64,000 nt of DNA from Coenobita brevimanus (GCA_032717465.1 CM064681.1:11111484-11175483), one strand, 5' to 3'. Shown: positions 20,345 through 33,371, counted from the first letter of the stretch. The notes: a model not told the origin generated them from the letters alone. Made by a program: numbers and translations.

Positions 20345-20640
20345 TATTGTTTTTCCAATTTCTTGCAGTTATCCTTTCATGTTTTTTGTGTATGTTTTGT
20401 TCAGCCAGCCTTTTTGCAGTTAAATTTGCATGTTCATAGTTACGTTCTTTGTTCTTCCAAGTTTTTGTAGCCACATTTCCATGTTCTTTATGTGCTGTGT
20501 TCTGTCAGTCTCATATTCTGTGTTTATGTGCATTTTTCTGCCTCCTCCTTCTGTTATGTTCTTTATGTGCTGTGTTCTGCCAGTCTGTGTTTTTGTCTGC
20601 CAGCCTTCTTCAGTTATCCTCAGTTATGTTCTTCTCTTGA
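20345..20640. repeat. Degenerate roughly 76-bp tandem repeat
   Basis: GTTCTTTATGTGCTGTGTTC occurs at about 20,484 and 20,559 with similar flanks. Weaker relatives of the same unit (TTCTTCCAAGTTTTTGTAGC, CCAGCCTTTTTGCAGTT) lie just upstream. Confidence 0.6.
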
Positions 20641-20811
20641 CTCAGTACTTAGCCAGTTCTTTAAATCATGGCCTGTATTCTCGTCCATTAAGGCAGCACC
20701 CTAACACCTCTTCCCAAGCAATTTATTTTGCTTATTAACCCTTGCTGTCCTCTTGTATGATATTTAAATAATTCAAATATCACCACACTCTTCCTAAAAA
20801 ATATACATCAT

Positions 20812-20985
20812 CACCATCATCATCCGGACCTCCTTTCCCACCCTAGGGCAGGGTGAGGAGTAGCAATGTCCAGACAGCCCAAATTTTCATCATTCAAGGC
20901 CCCGGAATTGTGGCTGTATCAGATACGCTAAAAACATTTACCGCTTTCTGTAGCTTCACATAAATGTATCCGATTAAGTAAAAAA
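20812..20985 (-). mobile_element. SINE-like family B, inverted copy
   Basis: This minus-strand copy matches 18,445-18,668 almost throughout, with CATCATCACCATCATCATCC as its tail. Confidence 0.72.
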
Positions 20986-20989
20986 TGTA

Positions 20990-22905
20990 CAAAATCCTAT
21001 TACCCAACTGTATCCAAAAATAACTAGCTAAGGGCTAGGGAGCTTGCTTAATTGATGAGAATACAAGCCATGTGTACAGTACCATGGCTCACCTCAGTTT
21101 GGGGATTCCTTCAGAAAAAGGATGGCATCATTGATTTGAGTATTTAACTCCTTCAGTATTTAGCTTCATGTATTATTTTCACTTCACTCAGCTAGATATG
21201 AACTCAGGGGACTGGTGGTCAGCATCCCCTGAAAGGAGGATGGTGATCTGCTGCCGAGCACTTAAAGTATACTCCTGTAGACAAGAAGGCAGGGAAAGGA
21301 TAATGGATCAGGTAAATGAGAGAGCCTTCGTTAGTAGTGGGCAGTGGTGTTTGGCACAGGAGGCAGTCCAGCACCTGAGTCTTAGTGATGGGTTTTGCTG
21401 ACCGTACGCAACTCTTTTTCTTTCTCTTAATGATGTATGAATGGTGGAAGTGTGTGACCATAAACAGGGGAACACTGATATATGCAGAAATAAACTGGTA
21501 AGGAAAGGTGCTTGGGTGTCTCTCCAATCAGTGGGAATATGACTTATTCTTTTACTTAGTTACACTTGTGTAGGACCTGACTAGCATGGGCCAATTGGTC
21601 TACTGTACAGTAATATAGTAATGGTATTTCTTTGGTGGGTAACGGGAGGTTGGAAATACAGTAGTTCAAAATAATATAAAGGTGGAACTAGCAAAGGACT
21701 GAGGTAAGTGAATGTGGAGGTAACGAGTGAGGTAAGTTGCCTAAAGAATAGTACTGATCCAAGAGTAGCCCCATATAACATGAAAAGTATAACCAAAGAA
21801 GCTGTAAGGTATTGCAAACACCATATAAATGAAGATCTGTCATAAGCTGCCAAAATATGATGTAGAACCAGTAGAGAACATCCCAGTACAGGTAAGAGGA
21901 GGGAAGTAGACTAGTGAAAAGGAGGAGGAGATTGAGAGATGGCAGGAGGGGCAGAAAAGGAATGTATTAATGAAAATAAAATGAAAGAAAAGTGAAGAAA
22001 GGAAAGATAGGAGGAAAAGGGGCAGAAAAAGAATGCATTAATGAAAAAAAGGGGAAAGCAAAGAAAGGAAAGATGGGAGAAGGGGCAGGAAAGGAAGTCT
22101 CAGAGGAGAAGAAAAGGAAGGAGAGATGGGGCAAAAAAGGAATACAAAAAGTTAATCGGAGAGGAAAATGAGACAGACAGGAGGCAGAGAAGTAACAAGA
22201 ATTCTCATGAGAAGGAAAATATTAGGAAAGATGGGTGGGGAAAAAGAAAGAAAAAAAGGCAGCAGATATTTATTAAAAAATAGTCTCATCTCACAAGAAA
22301 GGGAAAATGTAAGTAGAGTATTTATAGAGAGAGAGAGATCCCTTTCTTCCAACGCGATTCAAGTGGGCTTTCTCATTCATTCAGCCAGGCCGTATCTTAG
22401 GCTTGTTATGGCTGCTCCTTCATTTATCCTCCTCCCTCTCCCTCCTGATATGACTCCTGAGATGAAAGGAGGAATGAAGGAGTGGAGGTGAGAGGGAGGC
22501 TTGAGAGAGATGGAAGGAAGGAAAGGGAGGTAAAATAGGAGGGTCGCGATGGGAACTTGCGTAGCATCAGGCGATTGTTTGTGTCTTTCTCTTTCTTGGG
22601 AAATGACTGAAGAAATCAAGGAATGGGGAAGTAATGAAGGCTTTGGTAAGGTGAAGGGAGTGAGGGAAAAAGTGAGGGAGAAAAGAAAGGCGGAGAGATG
22701 AAAGGACTTCTGTGGAGTTTGACATGTTGACATTGTAAGTGCTGCCCTCTCGCGGCGATGACAGCGTTGCCAAAGGAAATTAGGAAGAAAACCGCCAAAT
22801 TGGCAACTCTCAGCTGGAGGGGATGACTGTAGTTCGATTGACTGATTTAAAAAGCAAGATGTGAGAAGAGAATAACCTAGGTGCAGAGAGAGAGAGATAC
22901 TAACC
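20990..22905. other. No recognisable gene
   Basis: Mixed sequence with purine-rich stretches (21,890-22,280). No open frame has a recognisable protein. A short inverted pair, GTTGCCAA and TTGGCAAC, lies at 22,763-22,805. Confidence 0.5.
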
Positions 22906-22914
22906 AATATATCG

Positions 22915-23274
22915 CCGACTACCCTCCCCTTCCTCCTCTCATAACTTTTTCTTTCATCTTCCATCTTCTTATTCTCCTTCATCCCCAACTCTTCCTTCAT
23001 TCTTCATCCTCTTCTTTCCTTCACTGTGTCTCTTGCCATTTACCTTTCATTCCCTTCCTCTGTTTTATCCTCATCCCTTCGTCTTTCATCCTCTTCATCT
23101 CTTTCTCAGTCTCTTCGTCTCTCGTCATTATTGGCCTTCTCTCTCTCTCTTCCTTCACCATTCATCTACTCCACTTCCTTCCTGTCCCCTCTTCTTCCTC
23201 TTTCTTTCGCTTCCTATTTGCTTCTCTCTCTTCCTCTCTTCTTTTGTCCTATCTCCTTGATATTTCTCTCGTCT

Positions 23275-23328
<54 letters not shown>

Positions 23329-23865
23329 TCGTTGGCTTTCCCTCTTTCTTCTTTTAGTCTTTTCTTCTTCCTCTCTTCTTGTCATCTCTCTTCTTTTTAT
23401 TCTTTCTTTCTCTCCTCTTCTCTCTCTCCCTCTTCCTTTTTTCCTCGTCTTTCCCTCTTTCTTCTTTTAGTCCTTTCCTTTCCCTCTCTCTTTGTCCTCT
23501 GTCTCCCTTTCTTTTTATCTTTTTTCTCTTCCTTTCTCTCCCTGTCCCTTTCCTTCCCTCTTTGTCTTTCCCTGTTTGTCTTTCCCTCTTTCTTTCTGCT
23601 TTTAGGCCTTTCCTCTTCCTCTCTTCTTGTCCTGTCTCCACTTTTTCTTCTTTTTTCTCTTTTTCCCTTCTCTCTCCCTGTCTCTTTCTTTCCCTCGTTG
23701 TCTTTCCCTCTTTCTTCTTTTTGTCCTATCTTTTTCCTCTAGCTGTCCTGTCTCCCCCTCCTTTTCCTTTTCTCCTTGTCTTTCCCTCATCTTCCCCTGT
23801 CTTCTCTCTGTATCTCCTGTCGCCTCCTTTTTCCTGTCTTTATCAGCATTGCTTTCCCTTTCTTA
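22915..23865. repeat. Pyrimidine-rich tract with embedded (CT)n
   Basis: Nearly 950 bases are of TCTTCCTTTC-type sequence on the plus strand, with a pure (CT)n run at 23,274-23,322. Repeated blocks such as CTTTCCCTCTTTCTTCTTTT recur every 100-130 bases, suggesting a loose higher-order tandem structure. All open frames here are serine/leucine/phenylalanine-rich or Arg/Lys/Glu-rich artefacts. Confidence 0.85.
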
Positions 23866-23944
23866 AGCTTGTTTAATTAGAAAGCAAGTTGTTTAAGTGT
23901 AAGGCAGGATTATCTAAAAGACATCAGCACTGTAACTATTGTAT

Positions 23945-23945
23945 G

Positions 23946-23995
<50 letters not shown>

Positions 23996-24080
23996 ATCGT
24001 CATGGGAGTGAAGGGTTTAAGGTAGTCTTGGTAGCGGCAGGCGATATTATTCAGCGAGAGAGAGAGAGAGAGAGAGAACC
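23945..24080. repeat. (CT)n and (GA)n microsatellites
   Basis: (CT)n lies at 23,945-23,993 and (GA)n at 24,055-24,077, separated by about 60 bases. As an inverted pair they could fold back. Confidence 0.85.
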
Positions 24081-24194
24081 ATTGTGGAGGAGGAGGGGGG
24101 GATAGTATCCATTAACACCTTTATTTCGGCGACTTATTTTTTCTCTACGTTACCTCCTCACGATTTTATTTAGCCCGGGAAATTCCTGGGGGTC

Positions 24195-24780
24195 TTCTTC
24201 CCCTCTCCCTCCCCCACTTCCTCCTTCCCTCCTCCTCCTCCCTTCCCCTCCTCTTCCTCCTCTTCTTTTTCGCTTTTCTCCTCTTCTTCCTCCTTTTCCT
24301 CTTACCTTTCCTCCTCTTCTTCCTCTTCTTTTTCTTTCTCCTTCCTCATATTCTTCCTCATCTTCCTCTTCCTATACCTGTTCTTCCTCTTCCTCCTCTT
24401 CTTTTCTTCCCCTTCCTCTTCACCCTCTTCCTTTGCCTCTTCCTCGTCTTCCTCTTCCTCGTCTTTTTCCTCTTCCTCATAATTGTTCCTCTTATTCCTC
24501 TTCCTCTTCTTCCTCTTCCCGTTCATCTTCTTCCTCTTCCCCTTCCTCTTCCTCTCTTCCATTTTCCTCTTCCTCTTCCTCTTCATTCCCTTTCTCTTCC
24601 TGTTCTTCCTCTTCTTTCTTTTCCTGTTCCTCTTCCCTTTCCTCTTCCATATCCTCTTCTTTCTCTTCCTCTTCCTCTTTTCTTCCACATCCCCTTGTTT
24701 CCTCCTCCTCTTCCTCTTTCTGTACCTCCCTTTCCTCTTCTCACTCTTCATCTTGTTCTTCCTCTTCCTCATGTCCTTTC
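24195..24780. repeat. (CTTCCT)n hexamer-like array
   Basis: About 590 bases of CTTCCTCTTCTTCCTCTTCC-type hexamers. It ends precisely where the LINE reverse transcriptase frame begins on the minus strand, so it marks the broken 3' edge of that element. Confidence 0.88.
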
Positions 24781-26400
24781 TCTCCGAGGCAGCTGAGGAA
24801 GGATATAGGTCTGTAGTTACCAAGGTCTTTGGGTTTAGGGATTGGTTGAATGGCAGCCTTTTTGTTTGCAGAGGGAAGTTTGGCTAAAGTCCAGAAGTGA
24901 TTTACGAGGTTGAGAATGGCAGTGGTGGCATTCGGTCCAGCGTGGGATAGCATGGAGTAGGTGATTTGGTCAATACCGGGGGCTGTGTGCGCGGTGGAAT
25001 TCTTGAATATCAAAGGTTTGGTCTGTTTGGGCAGGGGTGTTTTTAGCGAGGTGTATTCTTGCAGCGCACTCGGCGTGTAGGGTGTTGGGGCGGTTTTGTA
25101 TGTGTCGTGGGGTGCAGAGCTGTGTGGTGTGATGGGCGAAAAGTGACGCTATTCTTTCGGCCTGTTCCTGAGGGTTGGGGTGTGTTGGGGGACGGGGTTG
25201 TGGGGGTTTTAAGACGGCCCTGAGTGTTTTCCAAATGTGGCCTAAGTTGGTGTTGGCGCTTAAGGATCTGCACCACTTCAGCCATTTGTTTTCTCTGATG
25301 GTTTGTTTTTCTTTAATTGTATTCTGGATGACTGCCTTAATATATTGTCTGTTTTGAGGGGTTGGGTGGGCCTTGTATATTTTTCTGGCACTGTTAGCGC
25401 GATGGTTTAGCTCTATGACTCTGTCATTATAATACCAGTAGTCCTTGAAATGTCGGTGTTTGTGAGAGGTTGTAGGGATCGCAGTTTCGGCGGCAGTGGT
25501 GAAGGCTGCTGAGATTTGGTGTTCGCGTTCTTCCAGGTTGTCTGAAGGTTCGAGTTGGGTTATGATTTCTTCCGGTGAGGCTGTGAAGAGTTTCCGATTG
25601 GCTTTTTTTGTGCACCACTTAGGCGGGGGTCCGGGGGGTCGGGGTAGTGGGGGGAGATTAAATGTGTAGACGATGGTGATGTGATCTGATGTCAGGGTTG
25701 GGTGGGGGTCCCATTCAGTGTGTGTTGCGAGTCCTGTGGTTGGAAGCGTGAGGTCGAGTCTGCTGCCACCTTGTAAGTGTGTGGGAGCGCCTTGTAAATG
25801 TGTGGGAGCGCCTTGTAAGTGTGTCGGAGTGTTGGGGTCATTTAGGAGTTGTATGCCAGGAGTGAGGGTTAGGAGCTTTGATATGTGTCGTCCTGCTGGG
25901 TTGGTGGGGGATGTGGATCCTAGGCAGGGGTGATGGGCGTTCTAGTCGCCTTCGATTAGCGTCGGTTAATTGGCTGCGAGGGTGAAGAGTTCTGCTAGGT
26001 CGAGGGCGGCGCTGGGTTTGCGATTAATGTTGAAGATTTCTAGGGGAGTGTTGGCTGAGGTGATGGATACACCCTGAATTTCTACCTCTTCGCCGCAGTG
26101 TGGTGGTTGTGGGATTTTGTTTGCCTGAATGTGATTACGTATGAGAATGGCACAGCCTCTGGGGCCGCCCAGGGAGTGCGGAAGGAAAAAGGAGTTAAAG
26201 CCCTTTAGCTTGAGGGAATGTTGTTCGGTGATGAGGGTTTCTTGTAAGAGGAAGATGTCTGTTTAGTCTTTGTGCGCAGCCTCGTGAAGAAGGATGAGTT
26301 TGTTTTGGCGCCAAGGATGTTCCATTGTATGATCTTTAGGTTGTGTGTTGGGGGTGGTGGGTTTGCTGTTTGGTTAGGACGGTGTTGTGGCTCGGTACTA
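24781..26400 (-). mobile_element. jockey-like LINE: AP endonuclease and start of RT
   Basis: On the minus strand from the gap edge: a proline-rich leader, the endonuclease start IIQWNILGAK (about 26,320-26,345), FLLQETLITEQH (about 26,235), IEGD-x-NAHHP (about 25,945), LDLTLPTTG, and SDHITIVYTF (about 25,680). These are the APE motifs in order. A long linker follows, then the RT start TAPGIDQITYSMLSHAG (about 24,975) and KDLGNYRPISFLSCLGE (about 24,800), where it is cut. In-frame stops lie at 26,263-26,265, 25,966-25,968 and 25,942-25,944. A frameshift lies near 26,300. A 21-base unit encoding THLQGAP is present three times at about 25,768-25,830, just before the conserved LDLTL. The catalytic RT half is absent. 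The 5' end lies in or beyond the gap. Confidence 0.85.
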
Positions 26401-26500
26401 NNNNNNNNNNNNNNNNNNNNNNNNNNNNNNNNNNNNNNNNNNNNNNNNNNNNNNNNNNNNNNNNNNNNNNNNNNNNNNNNNNNNNNNNNNNNNNNNNNNN
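26401..26500. other. Assembly gap (100 N)
   Basis: Exactly 100 undetermined bases, with a (CT)n run immediately to the right. The size is a placeholder. The true content is probably a CT array and possibly the LINE 5' end. Confidence 0.98.
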
Positions 26501-26515
26501 CTCTCTCTCTCTCTC

Positions 26516-27250
26516 AGCCTGTACACAGCCAGGCCGCTTCTGGCCAGATTACCTCCTCCACTCTCCTTATAAAATCCTTCCCCAAGTGACAATAACATAA
26601 ACTTGAGGGTGTTTTAAGGCTGGGCTATAAATTGGGCGGGAACTGGGCGGGCTGAGGGCAGGGTGGGCGTGGGAGGTGCTTAGTGGGTGGGGTGGGATGA
26701 GATGTGGGGGATATATTATTTTTATGGGGTGTAATAATGGTGCTGGCGCTGAGAGGGAGGAGGGGGAGAATAATAAAGGAAATAGGAAAAGAAACAAAAG
26801 AAACAAAATGAAAAGGAAGAAAGGAGGAGGAGGAGAAGGAGGAGGAGGATAATGGGAAAGAGGGAGAAGAAGAGGAAGACACAAAAGGACAAGTTTAAAG
26901 AAAGAGACAATAAAGGTAGAAGACCAAGAGGGGGATGACGGATAGGAAGGAGGACTATAGGAAGTGGTGAAGGAAAATGAGAGAAGAAAATGGAGAGTTC
27001 AAAGTAGAAAAATGCAAATGAATGAAGAGTGAGAAAAATCTGGTATAAGACAAATTTTTATAATGTTCAGAGGTAACGTATATAGTTACACAGTGCGTTA
27101 AGTGGTCTGCTGTCTGAAAGAACGCAAGTTTAATTCCATGTTTGGGTCGCCTGATGCTCTGATATTTCATTACAACAGAATTTGCTGATTCTCCACAAGA
27201 CCCACCGACATTCCATAAAAACACGCAGGCTAATATTTTCACACCGGCCC
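26516..27250. other. No recognisable gene; purine-rich tract
   Basis: 26,740-27,000 is AGGAGGAGAA-type purine-rich sequence. The remainder is unique-looking sequence with no protein I recognise. Confidence 0.5.
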
Positions 27251-27261
27251 TGACTGTGACA

Positions 27262-27612
27262 GTCCTAGCATGTGCTGAATATTGACGCTGGGTATCAGTG
27301 TCAAAGGGATGACATGTAAAGGTGTGTGGCACATGAGAGGACTGCCGTGCCTCCGCGAACAAATTATCACGTCTATATGTAGTCCTAGCATGTATTATGG
27401 ACGGTGGGTATCAATGCCGAAGCGGCGGCATGTAATGGCGTGTGGCACGTGGGAGGACTGCCGTGATTAAGGGAACAAACTATCATGTCTGTATTTAGTT
27501 CTGGAATGTATTGAACACGGGCGGTGGGTATCAGTGCCAAAGGGGCTGCATGTAATGGTGTGTGGCATTTAGGACTGCTGCGCCTGTGGGAACGGACTAT
27601 CATGTCTATATC
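27262..27612. repeat. Three copies of a roughly 118-bp tandem repeat
   Basis: Units start with AGTCCTAGCATGT at about 27,262 and 27,381 and AGTTCTGGAATGT at about 27,498. Each carries GGTGGGTATCA, ATGTAATGGTGTGTGGCA and ACTATCATGTCTATAT. They are diverged by roughly a fifth. Confidence 0.75.
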
Positions 27613-27924
27613 TACAGTTGGCCAATAGATTACAGTTATCGTCCTGGCATGGCTGTTGCGGACATAAATACTGATCCACGTCACACAGGTCAATAAGAAC
27701 ACATTAAACAATGACTTCTTAAACTCAGTGATGTATCTTCCCAGTCCAAGCAGCTTTTCAAAAATCATGTAATAATCCCATACCTGTAACACATTATTCC
27801 ACACCTGTCACACAAACAATGAAGTGCTAATATTGTCAACAACAACTGTACACTCGCCGTCCATAATTCATACACACTCTTGAACCTCTATCAAAATCTA
27901 ATTACATTTTACTCAACGGGGATT

Positions 27925-28100
27925 AAGGATGCTGGAGTCTAGTTCACTGGATCGAATCCCCTCACGTGTAAAGGAATTATTGATCAACACTGTACACGCA
28001 ACACCCAGACTAATATCAAGGGTGTTGGAGTGTGGTGTTGGAGGCCAGGCGCGTCAAGGAATTACTTACCGACACTGTACACACAACACCAGTTCTTCCT
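27925..28100. repeat. Two diverged copies of a roughly 90-bp repeat
   Basis: AAGGAATTATTGATCAACAC followed by TGTACACGCAACACC is repeated as AAGGAATTACTTACCGACAC followed by TGTACACACAACACC. Confidence 0.6.
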
Positions 28101-28180
28101 CCTTCCATTAGCAAAAGAAAACATGTCAGAACTGTCAATATCAGAGCCAGCCAGACCTGCCTTATTTACCAGCGACCATA

Positions 28181-28181
28181 T

Positions 28182-28236
<55 letters not shown>
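28181..28236. repeat. Compound (CT)n(CA)n microsatellite
   Basis: A CT run is followed directly by a CA run. On the minus strand it reads (TG)n(AG)n. Confidence 0.92.
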
Positions 28237-28299
28237 AGTCTGTGTATCGGGTGTCGTGTGTGTTAGTGGACAGAATACACGTGGGTCACCGTTGTTCAT

Positions 28300-28615
28300 G
28301 TGTTCCACCCCTCACCCTTCATCCCTCACCCCTGGCCTTTCACCATCATCCTGTATCCCTCATTCATCACCCCCCCATCTTACCCTTCACCCATCAACCT
28401 ACCCCTCACCCAACCCCTCCCCCCCTCACCTAGCCCTCACCCCCAGTCCATCCCTTCCCTTCCTCCCTCCCCCCTCATCCGTCCCCCAACCTCTCTCCCC
28501 AGATCCTCACCCTCACCCAACACTCAACCCTCATCCTTCACCCCAACCCCTCCCCCCTGCCCCCACCACCACAGCCAGTCCACCCGGGGTCGTATTCACA
28601 AACCCTCCATCGCTG
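28300..28615. repeat. C-rich CCCTCACCC-type tract
   Basis: Low-complexity C-rich sequence with repeated CACCCTTCACCC and CCCTCACCC. Its proline-rich frames are not genes. Confidence 0.75.
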
Positions 28616-28704
28616 CCTAGTGTGAGTCAACCCATAGACTGATATTATCTGCTTTTATTACGATAGTTTTAAGGCTTGCAGTGGGAAAGAGTGATCAAGG
28701 GTGA

Positions 28705-28706
<2 letters not shown>

Positions 28707-28774
<68 letters not shown>
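28707..28774. repeat. (GT)n microsatellite
   Basis: A perfect GT run of about 66 bases. A (GA)n tract follows at 28,880-28,912. Confidence 0.95.
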
Positions 28775-28872
28775 TAAACATCACCCCCACGCCCCTGCTC
28801 TCATGAAAAAATATATATAAAGATAAGAAGTGCCAGTGTATGGTGGGAAAAAATACAATCACCGTCTCACAC

Positions 28873-28916
<44 letters not shown>

Positions 28917-29494
28917 GGGGGAATTCAGGATTAAGAATAAAAAATTACCAAATAAATATATACGAACAAAAATATATAAAATTAACACAAAATACAGGTT
29001 TCGAACAAAAGAAAGAATAATGCCAACAAACTGTGACTATAATAACCGAACACACACACACACATACCAATACAAGTTTTTCTATCCCAACCGAAGGAGA
29101 AGAGAATCTTATGTATCGACCGATATTATAATAACACGGAGGTGAAAAAAAAAAATCTTGTGTGTAAGGAAAGTGTGGAATGTAATCAGAGAAATGGAAG
29201 GGAATGGGTTATGATGACTCAGGCAGGGGATCAATACACATACATACATACATTTTTATAAGCATACATACATACATTTATACATACAAATATACACACA
29301 TGCATACATACATACACATACCTAACTACATATGGATGCATTCAAACACACACACACATGATTGCACATACACTAACATACACAGACAGACCTACACAAG
29401 AGATAGGCAAACTTAACACACACACCTCACACACAAATACACATACAATCTCACGCACATGTACTGTATACACACATAAAATTGTCCCTGCGTT

Positions 29495-29532
<38 letters not shown>

Positions 29533-29723
29533 CAAGATCTCACGCATTATTGTATTTGCAAGATATCGAGCCACCATATTCCCCCTTGCACAACCCCCTA
29601 CTCTTCCCCCTCCCCACCTTCCCCCACCACCGGCCCAACTTCCCCCAACATTACCCTTCACTTTACTGCCCATTCGTCCATCCTCTCCTCTCTTTATCAC
29701 CCTCTCCCCTTCCCACTCTCCCT

Positions 29724-29895
29724 CCTGCCCTTTACACCCTGACCCTGCCCTCCCCTTGCCACTCTCCCTCCTGCCCTTTGCACCCTGCCCCTGCCCTCCC
29801 CTTGCCACTCTCCCTCCTGCCCTTTGCACCCTGCCCCTGCCCTCCCCTTCCCACTCTCCCTCCTGCCCTTTGCACCCTGCCCCTGCCCTCCCCAC
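29724..29895. repeat. 46-bp minisatellite, about 3.7 copies
   Basis: Each unit begins CCTGCCCTTTGCACCCTGCC and ends CCACTCTCCCT. The copies are nearly identical. Confidence 0.88.
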
Positions 29896-29982
29896 CCGTC
29901 TATCCCTGGCCACATGGTGTCAGGGTATGGTCAACATTGTACACCTTGCACCATCACGTGGATATCAGTGCAGGGGCACTGT

Positions 29983-31158
29983 CACCACCTACACGGGGTT
30001 TTAGCTGTACCACCACCACAGCTATACACCCACCTACTGACACCACCTACACGGGGTTGTAGCTGTACCACCACCACAGCTATACACCCACCTACTGACA
30101 CCACCTACACGGGGTTGTAGCTGTACCACCACCACAGCTATACACCCACCTACTGACACCACCTACACGGGGTTGTAGCTGTACCACCACCACAGCTATA
30201 CACCCACCTACTGACACCACCTACACGGGGTTGTAGCTGTACCACCACCACAGCTATACACCCACCTACTGACACCACCTACACGGGGTTGTAGCTTTAC
30301 CACCACCACAGCTATACACCCACCTACTGACACCACCTACACGGGGTTGTAGCTGTACCACCACCACAGCTATACACCCACCTACTGACACCACCTACAC
30401 GGGGTTGTAGCTTTACCACCACCACAGCTATACACCCACCTACTGACACCACCTACACGGGGTTGTAGCTTTACTACCACCACAGCTATACACCCACCAA
30501 CTGTCACCACCTACACGGGGTTGTAGCTTTACTACCACCACAGCTATACACCCACCTACTGACACCACCTACACGGGGTTGTAGCTTTACTACCACCACA
30601 GCTATACACCCACCTACTGACACCACCTACACGGGGTTGTAGCTTTACCACCACCACCACAGCTATACACCCACCTACTGACACCACCTACACGGGGTTG
30701 TAGCTTTACCACCACCACAGCTATACACCCACCTACTGACACCACCTACACGGGATTTTAGCTGTACCACCACCACAGCTATACACCCACCTACTGACAC
30801 CACCTACACGGGGTTGTAGCTTTACTACCACCACAGCTATACACCCACCTACTGACACCACCTACACGGGATTTTAGCTTTACCACCACCACAACTATAC
30901 ACCCACCTACTGACACCACCTACACAGGGTTTAGCTTTACCACCACCACCACAGCTATACACCCACCTACTGACACCACCTACACGGGGTTTTAGCTTTA
31001 CCACCACCACCACAGCTATACACCCACCTACTGACACCACCTACACGGGGTTTAGCTTTACCACCACCACCACAGCTATACACCCACCTACTGACACCAC
31101 CTACACGGGGTTTTAGCTTTACCACCACCACCACAGCTATACACCCACCTACTGAAAC
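29983..31158. repeat. 58-bp minisatellite, about 20 copies
   Basis: Each unit carries ACACCACCTACACGGGGTTG, TAGCTGTACCACCACC and ACAGCTATACACCCACCTAC. Variants are ordered: TAGCTGTACC predominates on the left and TAGCTTTACC on the right, and units with one extra CAC (61 bp) cluster after about 30,930. This is a typical VNTR gradient. Confidence 0.95.
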
Positions 31159-31159
31159 C

Positions 31160-31420
31160 CACTACTGAATACGTGACGGCAGCACGCCTTGAGTTTAGAC
31201 ACATTAGATTACGGTTAGGTGAGGTCACGTTAGACTAGATTTGATCTGAACTATTTAGGTTTGGTTGTAAAAGATTCCATAACAACAGAATATGTTTGGT
31301 TAGATAAGAGTAAGTTAGTTTAGATCAACTTAAATCAGACATCTGATTACATTAAGTTGGGTTAAGGTAAGAAGTTAGACTAGATCAAATCAAAATGAAC
31401 TAAATTTGATTATGCCAGTA
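31160..31420. repeat. Degenerate TTAGG/TTAGAC-rich segment
   Basis: GGTTAGGTGAGG, GTTAGACTAG, TTTAGGTTTGG and similar words are dense here. It is comparable in style to the CCTAA block at 1,262-1,700 but on the opposite strand. Confidence 0.4.
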
Positions 31421-31973
31421 GGTGCACACCAGTTATACAAACATTCAGGTATTGGCACACATAACTGACTCAGTTACCGTATGACAGGTTACGGCAACAC
31501 CACACCGTCAATCAACAAAATATATTTCTGCTTCATTTCATCCTAATATATTACTACACACGACTCTGCCACAGATTTTCATATTGTTTTGTCTTTGTAT
31601 CTTTTTATATAATAACGAGGGCGTTGTGTCTTCTAAAACTATTGCACTCAGGAAAATAGCTTAAAACACCTCTATGAGATAGAATCTGTCCTATATTACG
31701 ACCATACAACTTCCAATCATGTCAGAGGTATCAGTTAAATGTTCATGTTTTAATTTCATTTCAAAACTTCACTTAAACACGGATTTTTTAAGGATACTTT
31801 TGAACCGGCGATATATAATTCTGAGTAAATGAAAGATATAAGGAAGGCCAATGAAGGCAAAATCATAAAAACAAAACAACTAATTTACCCAATAGTAATG
31901 TGCACTTAAGTAGCCGCAGGGGTCAGAATGTTGTCACGTCCAGCGGCATTATATATACCACAGCAGCAGTATA

Positions 31974-32446
31974 TACTCTCCTGTACAGACAGTTGTTAGT
32001 TAATACTCTCCTGTACAGACAGTTGTTAGTTAATACTCTCCTATACACACAGTTGTTAGTTAATACTCTCCTATACACACAGTTGTTAGTTAATACTCTC
32101 CTGTACAGACAGTTGTTAGTTAATACTCTCCTATACACACAGTTGTTAGTTAATACTCTCCTATCCAGACAGTTGTTAGTTAATACTCTCCTATACAGAC
32201 AGTTGTTAGTTAATACTCTCCTGTACAGACAGTTGTTAGTTAATACTCTCCTATACAGACAGTTGTTAGTTAATACTCTCCTGTACAGACAGTTGTTAGT
32301 TAATACTCTCCTGTACAGACAGTTGTTAGTTAATACTCTCCTATACAGACAGTTGTTAGTTAATACTCTCCTGTACAGACAGATGTTAGTTAATACTCTC
32401 CTATACAGACAGTTGTTAGTTAATACTCTCCTGTACAGACAGTTGT
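31974..32446. repeat. 30-bp minisatellite, about 16 copies
   Basis: The unit is CAGTTGTTAGTTAATACTCT plus CCTRTACAGA. The 30-base period is divisible by three, which makes a 201-codon open frame that is not a gene. Confidence 0.95.
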
Positions 32447-33110
32447 CAGCCTACAACTGGTACTGTACATTTGTAAGAAACCGCCACATCAGCTTTACAC
32501 AGTAGGTGGCAATGGAACTTTTACAGGCAATGGTTCGGTGTGATTTACTGTGGCATGAACCCCAGCAACTGTGAGATGTCTTTAAGTTTAATGAGTCATA
32601 TATAATCATGTGGTGATAGAGGAAATAAAGATATATCACTATCGTAATTAAAGGTAAACAAGACTTTTTAAAAAATTCTTTCAGTGAGAATTTCTTCCCA
32701 GGTGTCTGTGTGCAGCAGCAAAAACAAAAAAATAAAGAAAAATAAGAAGGCGACATAAGGGGTACTGCCTGTAATAAGGTGTAATTCATCAACCTATGTG
32801 TACACTTCATTGTGCTCATAAATCTCGCTATACTAACATTACCAACCCTCTTGTCTATCACAGGTATTCTCCTTCTTGTCTATCACAGGTATTCTCCCTC
32901 TTGTCTATCACAGGTATTCTCCCTCTCTTATCTCCTGACATTTATCATGTTTTCACTGTTTGTTATTCCCAACCCTCTTTCTCCACCTCCTGCCACCACT
33001 TCCGCCTTTCATTTCTGTTTTCTTCCACACTACATGCTCCCCTCCCCCCCCTCTCTCTCTATACTGGTGATACCAAATGTATAGTAAATTAGTCTAGAAG
33101 AAAAAATATT

Positions 33111-33141
<31 letters not shown>

Positions 33142-33293
33142 CTACTTTTGATACTAAATGTAAATTACCCGGTAGACCAGCAGATTTTTTTCTAATAAAC
33201 TGTGTATATATGTAATGCCAAGTGAAAAGACTCAAAACTTGGGAATCACTGTATCATGTATTTTCCATATACTGCATGTGTTGATTGTATCAC

Positions 33294-33294
<1 letters not shown>

Positions 33295-33371
<77 letters not shown>
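33295..33371. repeat. Compound (CT)n(CA)n microsatellite
   Basis: A long CT run ends in a short CA run. A separate (CT)n lies at 33,112-33,139. Confidence 0.92.

Noticed and set aside
24302..24887. Long Lys/Arg/Glu-rich minus frame and Ser/Leu/Phe-rich plus frames
   Set aside because: They are artefacts of the CTTCCT hexamer array.
31900..32505. A 201-codon plus-strand open frame
   Set aside because: It is produced by a 30-base tandem repeat whose period is a multiple of three. The protein is a ten-residue repeat with no other support.
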